Notes under the pieces: generated by a model | The model's input: the letters and a program-made list of their open reading frames with translations, nothing else | Databases searched by the model: none | Told to the model about the DNA's origin: nothing | Translations under genes and position numbers: made by a program | Shown: one piece after another, positions 26,083 to 33,866 of the stretch | Numbering within the stretch: position 1 is the stretch's first letter | Layout of the letters: each line of letters starts with the position of its first letter | Assembly (NCBI GenBank): GCA_018267195.1 | Contig: JAFDYY010000004.1 | Location: 1-64,000, forward strand | Length of the DNA: 64,000 nucleotides | Direction: 5' to 3' | Origin: Bacteroidota bacterium | GTDB taxonomy: Bacteria; Bacteroidota; Bacteroidia; Cytophagales; Cyclobacteriaceae

Positions 26083-27390
26083 ATGGCAAACATCGTAGCA
26101 ATAGTTGGCAGGCCCAACGTAGGTAAATCCACCCTCTTTAACCGGCTGGTAGAGCAACGCCAGGCTATTATGGATGATATGCCCGGGGTAACGCGCGATC
26201 GGCACTATGGCTATGCCGAGTGGACTGGAAAGTTTTTTACGGTAATTGATACGGGGGGCTATGTTACCGGCTCAGACGACAAATTTGAATCGCAGATACG
26301 AAAACAAGTAGAGCTGGCTTTGGATGAATGTGCTGCCGTTATTTTTATGGTAGATTGCCAGCAGGGTCTTACCGGCTACGACAAAGAATTTGCCAACCTC
26401 ATTCGCAGATCAAAAAAACCGGTGTTCATTGCTGCCAACAAAGTAGATACGCCCAACAAAACAGCCGAAGCATCTGAGTTTTATGAGCTTGGCATGGGCG
26501 AAATATATCCCCTGTCGGCCGAGAACGGATCGGGCACAGGCGAACTGCTCGATGCTTTGGTTAAAACATTTCCATCCGAGGGAGTAAAAGACCCCTATGC
26601 GGGTATTCCTAAAATTGCTATTCTGGGTAGGCCCAACGTAGGGAAGTCTTCATTGCTTAATGTTCTTCTTGGCTCGGAGCGCAGTATTGTTACCGATGAA
26701 GCCGGCACCACGCGCGATGCCATCCACTCGCACTATAAAATGTACGGAAAGGATTTTATTTTGATTGATACGGCCGGCATCCGAAAAAAAAGCAAAGTGG
26801 TGGAAGATGTAGAGTTTTATTCGGTGCTTCGTTCGCTCCGGGCTTTGGAAGAAAGCGATATATGTATTATTGTTATTGATGCCGAGCGGGGGCTGGAGTC
26901 GCAGGATGTAAACATCATCAGCCTGGCACAAAAGCAGGGTAAGGGTATGGTAATTATGGTAAATAAGTGGGATTTGATTGAGAAAGACAGTAAAACAGCC
27001 GATAAACTGAAAAAAGAAATGCTCAGCAAAATAGCCCCCATTAGCTACATTCCTTTTGTTTTTGCCTCCGTCCTAACCAAACAACGCATTTTTCAAGTGA
27101 TTGAGAAGGCCGTGGAGGCATATCAAAATAAAACTAAAAAAATACCCACGTCAGCCCTGAATGAAGCTCTTCTTCCCGAAATTAGCCATTATCCGCCCCC
27201 GGCTATAAAGGGCAAACTAATCCAGATAAAATACATTACGCAGGTGTCTGCTAAAACCCCATCTTTTGCATTTTTTTGTAATCTGCCCCAATATATCCAG
27301 GAGTCGTACCAACGTTTTTTGGAAAACCGGCTGAGAGAAAAATTTGATTTTGAAGGCACTCCGATTCGTTTGTTTTTCAGAAAAAAATAA
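26083..27390 (+). CDS. der: Ribosome biogenesis GTPase Der
   Basis: Der (EngA) has two tandem GTPase domains and acts in 50S subunit assembly. The 435-residue protein shows both: GRPNVGKSTLFN (about 8-19) with DTGGY and NKVD, then GRPNVGKSSLLN (about 182-193) with DTAGI and NKWD. A C-terminal KH-like domain follows (KLIQIKYITQVSAKTPSFAFFCN). Length and order are normal for the family. Its own promoter candidate lies at 26037-26044. Confidence 0.97.
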   Translation: MANIVAIVGRPNVGKSTLFNRLVEQRQAIMDDMPGVTRDRHYGYAEWTGKFFTVIDTGGYVTGSDDKFESQIRKQVELALDECAAVIFMVDCQQGLTGYDKEFANLIRRSKKPVFIAANKVDTPNKTAEASEFYELGMGEIYPLSAENGSGTGELLDALVKTFPSEGVKDPYAGIPKIAILGRPNVGKSSLLNVLLGSERSIVTDEAGTTRDAIHSHYKMYGKDFILIDTAGIRKKSKVVEDVEFYSVLRSLRALEESDICIIVIDAERGLESQDVNIISLAQKQGKGMVIMVNKWDLIEKDSKTADKLKKEMLSKIAPISYIPFVFASVLTKQRIFQVIEKAVEAYQNKTKKIPTSALNEALLPEISHYPPPAIKGKLIQIKYITQVSAKTPSFAFFCNLPQYIQESYQRFLENRLREKFDFEGTPIRLFFRKK

Positions 27391-27467
27391 CTGGTAACGG
27401 TTGCGCCCGTCTTTAGTAGCTCTTTTTAATGCTATTTGATGAGAAAACTCATATTTTTTTTGATTTC

Positions 27468-27500
27468 TTGATTTAAAATCAAACTCTACACTTATATTTG
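27468..27500 (+). promoter_or_regulatory. Promoter of the Ala/Lys-rich lipoprotein
   Basis: TTG at 27468-27470 and TATATTTG at 27493-27500, separated by 22 bases, match both elements of the Bacteroidota housekeeping promoter. The leader to the ATG at 27529 is about 20 bases. Confidence 0.6.
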
Positions 27501-27528
27501 CGGGCAAATTTATAACCTGTAAACAACT

Positions 27529-27771
27529 ATGAAAAAATTGTTCGCAATGATGATGGTAGCCGCTTTTGCTGTAGCATTTACTGCTTGTGGCAATAAGGCT
27601 AAAGAAGAAGCTGCTGCTAAAGCAAAGGCTGATTCTGTTGCCGCTGCTGCTAAAGCTGACTCCATTAAGAAAGTTGAAGAGGCTGCTGCCGCTAAGGCAA
27701 AAGCTAAAGCTGATTCTGTTGCAAAAGCAGATTCAGTAGCTAAAGCCGCTTCAGCAAAAAAGAAGAAGTAA
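27529..27771 (+). CDS. Small Ala/Lys/Asp-rich lipoprotein
   Basis: This 80-residue protein has a classic lipoprotein signal (FAVAFTAC, lipid Cys at 20). The 61-residue mature chain is built from imperfect repeats of KADSVA and AAAKAK and ends with five residues AKKKK. It has no aromatic residue after the signal and should form one long amphipathic helix or coiled coil. Size, helical character and basic end recall Braun's lipoprotein (Lpp), but there is no sequence identity to support homology. It has its own promoter and terminator, consistent with an abundant structural protein. Confidence 0.8.
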   Translation: MKKLFAMMMVAAFAVAFTACGNKAKEEAAAKAKADSVAAAAKADSIKKVEEAAAAKAKAKADSVAKADSVAKAASAKKKK

Positions 27772-27798
27772 TCTCTAATAAAAAGAGATTTTCCCGGG

Positions 27799-27832
27799 AA
27801 GGCTTTAGAAAAACTAAAGCCTTTTTCTTTTT
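27799..27832 (+). terminator. Terminator after the Ala/Lys-rich lipoprotein
   Basis: AAGGCTTTAG pairs with CTAAAGCCTT (27814-27823) and is followed by TTTCTTTTT. A smaller hairpin (AATCTCT/AGAGATT) precedes it at 27773-27791. The T-run ends at the start codon of the SprT-like gene. Confidence 0.85.
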
Positions 27833-28456
27833 ATGCCGCTGGAAGAAATAAGACAAACCCTAACCCATCATGTGCCCCCTTCGGCAATTGATTACTGCCT
27901 CTCTTTATGGCAAGAATCAGGCTTTATTTTTAAACTCAGAAAAAACCGCTTATCCAAGGTGGGCGATTTTACCTGCGGCACGAACAGACGACCGCGCATT
28001 ACGGTGAATGACAACCTAACCCCCCACTTATTTCTGATGACCTACGTGCATGAGGTAGCCCACCTACGGGTACATATCCAACAAGGATATAAAGCCGAAG
28101 CCCACGGAGCCGAATGGAAACAAACCTTTCAACGCTTACTGTTGCCTTTGCTCAATCCCGTCCATTTTCCGGAGCCTTTGTTGAGTGGTTTGAAAGCACA
28201 CATGCAAAATCCTTTAGCCTCCAGTTTTTCTGATCCTGAACTTACGCGTCTTTTTCGTGCGTTAGATAAGAAAAAACAACCGGCTACACTGCTCTCTCAG
28301 GTGCCGGAGGGAAGTATATTTCAGTTGCAGGGCAAATGGTTTACCAAAGGAAAGCTGCGCAGAACGCGTGTTTTGTGCCGGGAGGTAAAATCGAGCCGAC
28401 AATACTTAGTGCCAGCCGATATGGAGATTGGCAGTGCACAACTATCTTTGCTATAG
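27833..28456 (+). CDS. SprT-like zinc-metalloprotease-fold protein
   Basis: This 207-residue protein carries the SprT-like signature HEVAH (around residue 74) with a third histidine candidate in EAHGAEWKQTF about 20 residues later. The N-terminal helix DYCLSLWQESGFIFKLRKNR is also typical. Bacterial SprT-like proteins resemble Spartan, the DNA-protein crosslink protease, but their role is unproved. No C-terminal CxxC zinc ribbon is seen. The start codon immediately follows the T-run of the upstream terminator, so its transcript must come from read-through or a promoter inside the upstream unit. Confidence 0.82.
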   Translation: MPLEEIRQTLTHHVPPSAIDYCLSLWQESGFIFKLRKNRLSKVGDFTCGTNRRPRITVNDNLTPHLFLMTYVHEVAHLRVHIQQGYKAEAHGAEWKQTFQRLLLPLLNPVHFPEPLLSGLKAHMQNPLASSFSDPELTRLFRALDKKKQPATLLSQVPEGSIFQLQGKWFTKGKLRRTRVLCREVKSSRQYLVPADMEIGSAQLSLL

Positions 28457-28482
28457 ATTAAAATTTAGAGTTCGGAATAAAA

Positions 28483-29298
28483 TCAGGCCGATGTATTAAT
28501 GGCCTTACGCACGCTGCCCCATTTTTTCAGCAGAAGGATCGCCTTCGATTCGGCCACTCCGAGTTCATCCATAATCATACGGACACCCCGGTTAACCAAT
28601 TTGGTATTGGTTAATTTCATATCTACCATTTTATTTCCTTTTACCCGACCCAGTTGTACCATAACGGATGTAGAGATCATGTTCAGCACAAGTTTTTGTG
28701 CAGTGCCGGCTTTCATTCGCGTGCTGCCGGTTACAAATTCAGAACCTACGACTACCTCTATAGGATGATTAACAGAGGCTGCCAACTCCGAATTTTTATT
28801 GCAGGTAATGCAGCCAGTAGTAATTCCTTTTTGGCGAGCCTTTTTTACGCCACCTAGTACATAAGGGGTTCGTCCGGAGGCAGCAATGCCAATCAACACA
28901 TCGGTTTTATTGATTTTATGTTTTAGTAAATCTTTCCAAGCCTGGATATAACTATCCTCAGCATTTTCTACTGCTTTACGGATAGCTTTATCGCCACCGG
29001 CTATCAGCCCGATTACTTGGGTGTGGGGCATTCCATAAGTAGGAGGGATTTCGGAAGCATCTAATATGCCGAGCCGTCCGCTCGTGCCAGCCCCGATGTA
29101 AAATAGGCGTCCGCCTTTTTTCATTTTTTCTACAATGGATTTTACCAATGCTTCAATTTGAGGAATTGATTTTTTTATAGTGAGAGGAACAGAAGCATCT
29201 TCGCGATTGATGTTAACTAACAACTGGCGCACCGTCATCGCCTCCAGGTTATTGTAATGCGATGGCGATTCAGTATAGCTCCCCTTTGGCGGCCTCAT
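28483..29298 (-). CDS. murQ: N-acetylmuramic acid 6-phosphate etherase
   Basis: MurQ removes the lactyl ether from MurNAc-6-phosphate to give GlcNAc-6-phosphate in peptidoglycan recycling. The 271-residue protein has the SIS-fold sugar-phosphate site (FYIGAGTSGRLGILDASEIPPTYG, with the catalytic Glu in SEIPP), the NAEDS segment and the VTGSTRMKAGTAQKLVLNMIST signature. It is slightly shorter than E. coli MurQ because it lacks the C-terminal helical extension. Its ATG overlaps the stop of the kinase gene by four bases, so they are translated together. It is convergent with the SprT-like gene. Confidence 0.94.
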   Translation of the reverse strand: MRPPKGSYTESPSHYNNLEAMTVRQLLVNINREDASVPLTIKKSIPQIEALVKSIVEKMKKGGRLFYIGAGTSGRLGILDASEIPPTYGMPHTQVIGLIAGGDKAIRKAVENAEDSYIQAWKDLLKHKINKTDVLIGIAASGRTPYVLGGVKKARQKGITTGCITCNKNSELAASVNHPIEVVVGSEFVTGSTRMKAGTAQKLVLNMISTSVMVQLGRVKGNKMVDMKLTNTKLVNRGVRMIMDELGVAESKAILLLKKWGSVRKAINTSA

Positions 29299-30137
29299 AG
29301 ATCGCGTTGATGAAACAACGTAAGCCCGGCAATGGGCCCTTCTAGAATATTTTTAACCGTAATGCCTTTATCGTTGGCCACTTGCCTTACTACATCGCTG
29401 AAATAAAACCCGATGGAGCCCACAAAATGTACTTTCAGATTTTGATACCCCTCGTATTTCATCACCGTATTTTCAAAAAAATCGGAAAAGCTTTGATAGG
29501 CTAACCGGTAGCAATACGGATCTTTTAAGTGCTGAAAGATAAATTTGGCAAAACTGGCCAGAAAGGCACCGGGTTTTTCTTGTTGATATACTTTTTCCAA
29601 CACCTCTTCGCGTGTAAATGGAAAGCGGGCTTTAAACTGAGCCGCCAATTCTTGAGGCATTTGCTCGCGAAAGTAATCAAAGATCAGGCGCTTGCCCATA
29701 TAGGTGCCCGATCCTTCATCCGCTAAAATCCACCCCAGGTTGGCCACATTGCCGGTAATCTTTTCGCCATCATAAAGACAAGAGTTTGAGCCGGTTCCTA
29801 AGATACAGGCAATGCCGGGTTCATGGCCGCACAGAGCCCGGGCAGCGGCCAGCAGATCCCAGCCTACCTCAATTGATGCTTGCGGAAAATACTTAATAAA
29901 AACACCGTGGATGCTCTTTACGTTTTTCTCGGAAGATACCCCCGTGCCATAATAAAATATTTTAGTTACATCTTCGGTAGCCAGCGGAAGCAGCGTTTCG
30001 TGAATGATGTTTTGCAAATGACCCAGCGGCTGGTAATAAGGATTAAACCCTACGCTATTGGCTTGATTAATTTTTCCGTCTTTGGTTAAAAACCGCCAGT
30101 CTATTTTAGAGCCACCACTGTCTGCAATAATGATCAT
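29295..30137 (-). CDS. BadF/BadG-type N-acetylhexosamine kinase, MurK-like
   Basis: This 280-residue ASKHA-fold kinase has the phosphate-1 loop DSGGSKIDW (about 5-13), phosphate-2 loop ILGTGSNSCLYDG (about 112-124) and the ADEGSGTYMGK sugar-site segment. The family includes GlcNAc kinases and MurK, which phosphorylates MurNAc and GlcNAc at O6. The four-base overlap with murQ points to a MurNAc kinase supplying MurNAc-6-phosphate. This is inference from context; sugar specificity cannot be read from motifs. It is the first gene of the pair and is divergent from the YciI-like gene. Confidence 0.88.
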   Translation of the reverse strand: MIIIADSGGSKIDWRFLTKDGKINQANSVGFNPYYQPLGHLQNIIHETLLPLATEDVTKIFYYGTGVSSEKNVKSIHGVFIKYFPQASIEVGWDLLAAARALCGHEPGIACILGTGSNSCLYDGEKITGNVANLGWILADEGSGTYMGKRLIFDYFREQMPQELAAQFKARFPFTREEVLEKVYQQEKPGAFLASFAKFIFQHLKDPYCYRLAYQSFSDFFENTVMKYEGYQNLKVHFVGSIGFYFSDVVRQVANDKGITVKNILEGPIAGLTLFHQRDL

Positions 30138-30216
30138 GTAAAAATTATTTTTTTGGCAAGTTACAATGCTTCGCCTTTAAAGTTTGCATATTTACTTACT
30201 TTCAAAAGAAAAAGTA

Positions 30217-30855
30217 ATGCGATTTTTCATTTGGATTTTCTTTTTGACCGGAACGTTGTCTGCTCAGCCAGCGGTGATGGTCTTTTTGCATCCTCGCAGC
30301 GATAAACCGGAAACCCCGAATGAGCAACTTAACGAACGGATAAAAGATCATCGGGCCAATCTTCAAAAGATGGCTAACGAAGGTAAGCTTTTGGTAAATG
30401 GTTCATTTGATGGCGGTGGTGGTATTCTTATTTTTAATTCTAATTCTGCCGATGAAGTAGATAAATGGCTAAAGACCGATCCGGCCATTCGCTCTAACCA
30501 ATGGAGAATAGAAATTCTTCCGTACCAACCCCGGTACGGAAAGCCGCAGGCACCCTCCCTACCGCACAAGGTGGTATCGTATCAATGGGTGCGCTTTACT
30601 TCATACATCGCCAAGTTTAATGTAAACGATCTGCCCCAGCTGATGCAGCAGCATGATGAATATCTGAGTTTACTAAAAAAGTCGGGCAACGTGGTGGCCG
30701 AAGGTATCTTCAACGATACCGATGGTGGAGTGCTTGTTATGAAAGGCGATCTCGACCCGGCCGTAATAGAATCAGACCCCGCAGTACGGGCCGGCCTTTT
30801 GGAATTTGAAATAAAAAAATTGATTTTAGCTAAAGGTGCTTTTGGCGAAAAATAA
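30217..30855 (+). CDS. Exported protein with two YciI-like domains
   Basis: The ATG at 30217 gives a good signal peptide (MRFFIWIFFLTGTLSAQ); an earlier frame opening at 30184 would bury it. The 212-residue protein contains two YciI-like ferredoxin-fold repeats. The first has LNERIKDHRANLQKMANEGKLLVNGSFD and GGILIFNSNS. The second has LPQLMQQHDEYLSLLKKSGNVVAEGIF and GGVLVMKGD. YciI domains are usually single and cytoplasmic, so a secreted tandem version is unusual. Function unknown. It is divergent from the MurK-like gene and convergent with the propeller protein. Confidence 0.75.
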   Translation: MRFFIWIFFLTGTLSAQPAVMVFLHPRSDKPETPNEQLNERIKDHRANLQKMANEGKLLVNGSFDGGGGILIFNSNSADEVDKWLKTDPAIRSNQWRIEILPYQPRYGKPQAPSLPHKVVSYQWVRFTSYIAKFNVNDLPQLMQQHDEYLSLLKKSGNVVAEGIFNDTDGGVLVMKGDLDPAVIESDPAVRAGLLEFEIKKLILAKGAFGEK

Positions 30856-30858
30856 ACT

Positions 30859-31749
30859 TTATTCAGTTACCACCACAGCTAATTTATTGCCTGCGGCATT
30901 AACAGCCAACCGGGTAATCCCTTTAAGAAATTCCTGCCCTGATTTTACCTCTACCTCGCCCCAGCGGTTGTCTTTAGCCGGGTTGATCCAAAAAAGTTTG
31001 GTGCCGTCACTCATTACTATTTTTCCGTCCGGGGTCCAGCACAAGTCTTCCCGTCCGGGCAGTGTTTTTGTCAGCTCTGTTATTCTTTTTGTTGACGTAT
31101 TAAATTTTTTGATGATCCAATTTGAGCCTGAAGATTTTTGCACAAAACTGATTTCGGTTTCATGCGGTACCCGGTGTAACGACCTCCCGATATTTTCGGC
31201 CATGATGGTATCGTGCCGGGTAGGCAATTGCAGAAAGTGTAACGTGTTGGGGAGGTTGTCTTTGCCCAGCACAAAAAGGGCTACATGGCTGTTGTCGGCC
31301 CAGGCATGATAGCCTACCGTGAGGTTGTTAATAATCACCATTGGGCTGCCGCCCTCCACCGGGTACTTGCCTAAATCTTGTGCCCCGTTGTCGCGCTGAA
31401 TAATGCACGAAATGTATTGGTGGTCCGGGGTAAGGGTGGGCGAATATTCGCGTTCGTGTGTTTGGGTAAGGAGTTTGGTTTCAGCATTTATAAAATGATA
31501 CGATTTAATTTCGGCCCGGCTGCTGTCGTTAAATGAGGTGTAATAAAGCAGTGGCTGATCGGCATGAAAAAAAGGCTGGTTATCGTAGCCCTTGTGTTGG
31601 GTAATATTTTTTGGATTGGAAATAGAAATTTTATGAGAACTTACCCGGAGATCAAATAAAAAGATTTCCGATCCGCCTTGGGCTTTTCCGAAGAGCGCAC
31701 TCAGGAAAAGAAAAATAGAAAGACACCATTTCATGGCTGTTGATTTCAT
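30859..31749 (-). CDS. Exported TolB/WD40-like beta-propeller protein
   Basis: This 296-residue protein has a signal peptide (about 1-23, ending KAQG) and repeated WD40-like PD40 strands: NQPFFHADQPLLYYTSF, SPTLTPDHQYISCIIQRD, YHAWADNSHVALFVLG and LCWTPDGKIVMSDGTKLFWI. This predicts a six-bladed TolB-type propeller in the periplasm. No catalytic motif is seen. It lies 6 bases downstream of the 2H phosphoesterase on the minus strand and is convergent with the YciI-like gene. An in-frame ATG five codons in (MKWCLS) could also be the start. Confidence 0.75.
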   Translation of the reverse strand: MKSTAMKWCLSIFLFLSALFGKAQGGSEIFLFDLRVSSHKISISNPKNITQHKGYDNQPFFHADQPLLYYTSFNDSSRAEIKSYHFINAETKLLTQTHEREYSPTLTPDHQYISCIIQRDNGAQDLGKYPVEGGSPMVIINNLTVGYHAWADNSHVALFVLGKDNLPNTLHFLQLPTRHDTIMAENIGRSLHRVPHETEISFVQKSSGSNWIIKKFNTSTKRITELTKTLPGREDLCWTPDGKIVMSDGTKLFWINPAKDNRWGEVEVKSGQEFLKGITRLAVNAAGNKLAVVVTE

Positions 31750-31755
31750 GTTAAA

Positions 31756-32364
31756 TTAAGTATTATTTCCGAATGAAAAGAATTGAAATGGCAGCCATAC
31801 TTTCCCGTTGTGTTTTAAAATGCAGATACCGGACACCTCAAACGAATGATGAAATGAAGTTGTTTGAAATTCCTGCCAGGCCGGGTAAAACATCTCTTTT
31901 TTTAAATCGCGGAAAGCCACCGTCAGGTGTGGGCGAAAAGGCAATTCGCGATAGTGTGCGTTAAACAAGTTCAATTCTATTTTACAGAACCGGTGCAACT
32001 GATATTGTAATTTTTTAAGGGGCTCGTTTTCGGGCACATCTATAAAAATTACGCGAGGCTCAAACGCACCAAACGCGGAAAGAGTCAGGATAAATGGTGG
32101 CTGATTTTTACAAAATTTATCGATCGACCGGCAGAGAGTGTCTTCTTTTTTTTCTTTCCACCAAAATGGCATGTGCAGGGTAATGTGCGGAGGAGAGCGC
32201 AAAGCAGCCCGGCAGTTAAATTTGTTTCCTATGTATTCTTTAATGGTTTGTATCTCGTCAAACACGGGAGAAGGAGGAATAATTGCCAAAAAATATTTTT
32301 CGATATCATCCGGAGGTATTTTTTTCATTACAAATGGGAATGGAGTACTCTTTTCAGCGCACAA
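31756..32364 (-). CDS. 2'-5' RNA ligase/2H phosphoesterase family protein
   Basis: The protein has the two H-x-T/S-x motifs that define the 2H phosphoesterase superfamily: HITLHMPF (around 61) and HLTVAFRD (around 146). The LigT/YjcG-like FLAIIPP strand lies near the N terminus. Such enzymes open 2',3'-cyclic phosphates or hydrolyse 2'-5' linkages in RNA. The start is uncertain: ATG at 32364 gives 202 residues, ATG at 32328 (MKKIPPDDIEKYF) gives 190 and fits the family better. It is divergent from ypdA and followed at 6 bases by the propeller protein. Confidence 0.82.
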   Translation of the reverse strand: MCAEKSTPFPFVMKKIPPDDIEKYFLAIIPPSPVFDEIQTIKEYIGNKFNCRAALRSPPHITLHMPFWWKEKKEDTLCRSIDKFCKNQPPFILTLSAFGAFEPRVIFIDVPENEPLKKLQYQLHRFCKIELNLFNAHYRELPFRPHLTVAFRDLKKEMFYPAWQEFQTTSFHHSFEVSGICILKHNGKVWLPFQFFSFGNNT

Positions 32365-32419
32365 ACAACCTGTGTAATTTAATCGTATTTTATAGATGAA
32401 GGGTAATTTTTATTTAGGT

Positions 32420-32427
32420 TACCTTTG
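32420..32427 (+). promoter_or_regulatory. Candidate -7 element of ypdA
   Basis: TACCTTTG is a perfect TAnnTTTG match 6 bases before the ATG at 32434. No strong -33 element is seen. Because TTG of this box is in frame with ypdA, automated start calling may place the start here wrongly. Confidence 0.45.
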
Positions 32428-32433
32428 ATTACT

Positions 32434-33396
32434 ATGGAAGGATACGATCTGATCATCATTGGGGCCGGCCCGATTGGGCTTGCGTGCGGCATTGAAGCAA
32501 AGAAAGCCAACCTAAATTATGTGATTATTGAAAAAGGCTGTTTGGTAAACTCGCTCTACAACTACCCAATGAACATGACCTTTTTTTCTACTTCCGAACG
32601 GTTGGAGATAGGAGACGTTCCGTTTGTATCGAATAACGCTAAGCCTGCCCGTATCGAGGCACTGGAATATTACCGGAGGGTGTGTTTAAGTTGGGATCTG
32701 AATGTGCAATTGTATGAAGAGGTAAAGCAGGCTAAACTTTCTACTATGGGCAGTTTTTCGGTTACCACTACCAAAGGAAAATACTCGGCACGCGCCATAG
32801 TGCTGGCCTTGGGTTTTTTCGACCGCCCGTTTCTGCTGCACGTGCCGGGCGAAGAATTACCCAAAGTAAAACACTATTATGATGAACCCCATCCTTACTT
32901 TAAACAGAAAGTAGCCATTATCGGGGCTGCCAACTCAGCGGTAGATGTGGCTTTAGAAACATGGCGCAAAGGAGCCGAAGTTACGCTGGTAGTGCGCGAG
33001 CCGGCATTGAGCGAAAGCGTAAAATATTGGGCAAAACCCGACATTGAAAACCGAATAAAAGAAGGCTCCATCAAAGCATTTTTTAATTCAGCCGTTACCC
33101 ACATTACCGAAACCCATCTTGAAATAAAAACCCCGGAAGGGCCCCTCAAAATTCAAAACGATTTTGTACTGGCCATGACGGGCTACGAACCCCCATTTGC
33201 CCTGATGAAATCTATGGGCATTCATTTTCAAGACGATGCGTTTCATACGCCCGTTTACAATGAAAGGACGATGGAAACAAATGTATCGGGCCTTTATCTG
33301 GCTGGAGTTGTATGTGGAGGACTGAAAACCAATAAGTGGTTTATTGAAAACTCACGCGACCATGCCCGGCTGATTATCCAAGATTTAATTACCTGA
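32434..33396 (+). CDS. ypdA: YpdA-family bacillithiol disulfide reductase
   Basis: This 320-residue flavoprotein belongs to the YpdA/Bdr family, which reduces bacillithiol disulfide with NADPH. It has the FAD-binding GAGPIGLACGIEAKK (about 10-24), the family segment NYPMNMTFFSTSERLEIG, the second Rossmann motif GAANSAVDVALE and the C-terminal YLAGVVCGG for FAD. There is no CxxC redox pair, as is typical of YpdA versus thioredoxin reductase. I use the ATG at 32434 rather than the TTG inside the -7 box. Its presence suggests that the organism makes bacillithiol. It ends 4 bases from the convergent Cys-rich lipoprotein. Confidence 0.92.
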   Translation: MEGYDLIIIGAGPIGLACGIEAKKANLNYVIIEKGCLVNSLYNYPMNMTFFSTSERLEIGDVPFVSNNAKPARIEALEYYRRVCLSWDLNVQLYEEVKQAKLSTMGSFSVTTTKGKYSARAIVLALGFFDRPFLLHVPGEELPKVKHYYDEPHPYFKQKVAIIGAANSAVDVALETWRKGAEVTLVVREPALSESVKYWAKPDIENRIKEGSIKAFFNSAVTHITETHLEIKTPEGPLKIQNDFVLAMTGYEPPFALMKSMGIHFQDDAFHTPVYNERTMETNVSGLYLAGVVCGGLKTNKWFIENSRDHARLIIQDLIT

Positions 33397-33400
33397 GAGA

Positions 33401-33646
33401 TTACCGGTATTTGCTTAATCGAGTCTGGCTCACTACTTCGCTCAGCACAAATTTTCCGCACGAATCAGCAAAAACGATTTGAGGACTTTTTTGCCACGTA
33501 GCACAAGTACTCATGCCTTGGGCCATATAATGACACTTCCAGGGAAGAGAGGCATCCGGCACAACTGATTTAATCTGATAGTAAGAAGATTTTTCGCAAT
33601 CGCACCCGGCCAGAATCAGAAGAAAAAAAAGAAGAAATGATTTCAT
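33401..33646 (-). CDS. Small Cys-rich lipoprotein
   Basis: The ATG at 33646 gives an 81-residue protein with a textbook lipoprotein signal (MKSFLLFFLLILAGC, lipid Cys at 15). A longer frame back to 33883 would run into the divergent sprE start and puts the signal peptide in the middle, so it is rejected. The 66-residue mature chain has four further cysteines (CDCE, WKCHY, STCATW, DSCGK), suggesting two disulfide bonds in the periplasm. No family is recognised. It is divergent from sprE/porW with a 220-base gap, so they may share regulation. Confidence 0.65.
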   Translation of the reverse strand: MKSFLLFFLLILAGCDCEKSSYYQIKSVVPDASLPWKCHYMAQGMSTCATWQKSPQIVFADSCGKFVLSEVVSQTRLSKYR

Positions 33647-33866
33647 GCTTTGAATATCGCCCATGAGTACGATTGAGTGCAACAAGGTAATTGAGGGAAA
33701 TCCTTTTTTCGGCCAACTGACAATGAAAGGGATGAGATGCCGCTCCCCCCAGTGAATGGTTCTATAAATGAATAGATACCGTACTGTTTTTTTTTTGATA
33801 AAACGATGGGGAGGCACAATAGCCGCTACGCCTTTCCGTTCCAAATAATTACCTGATATTTGACCT

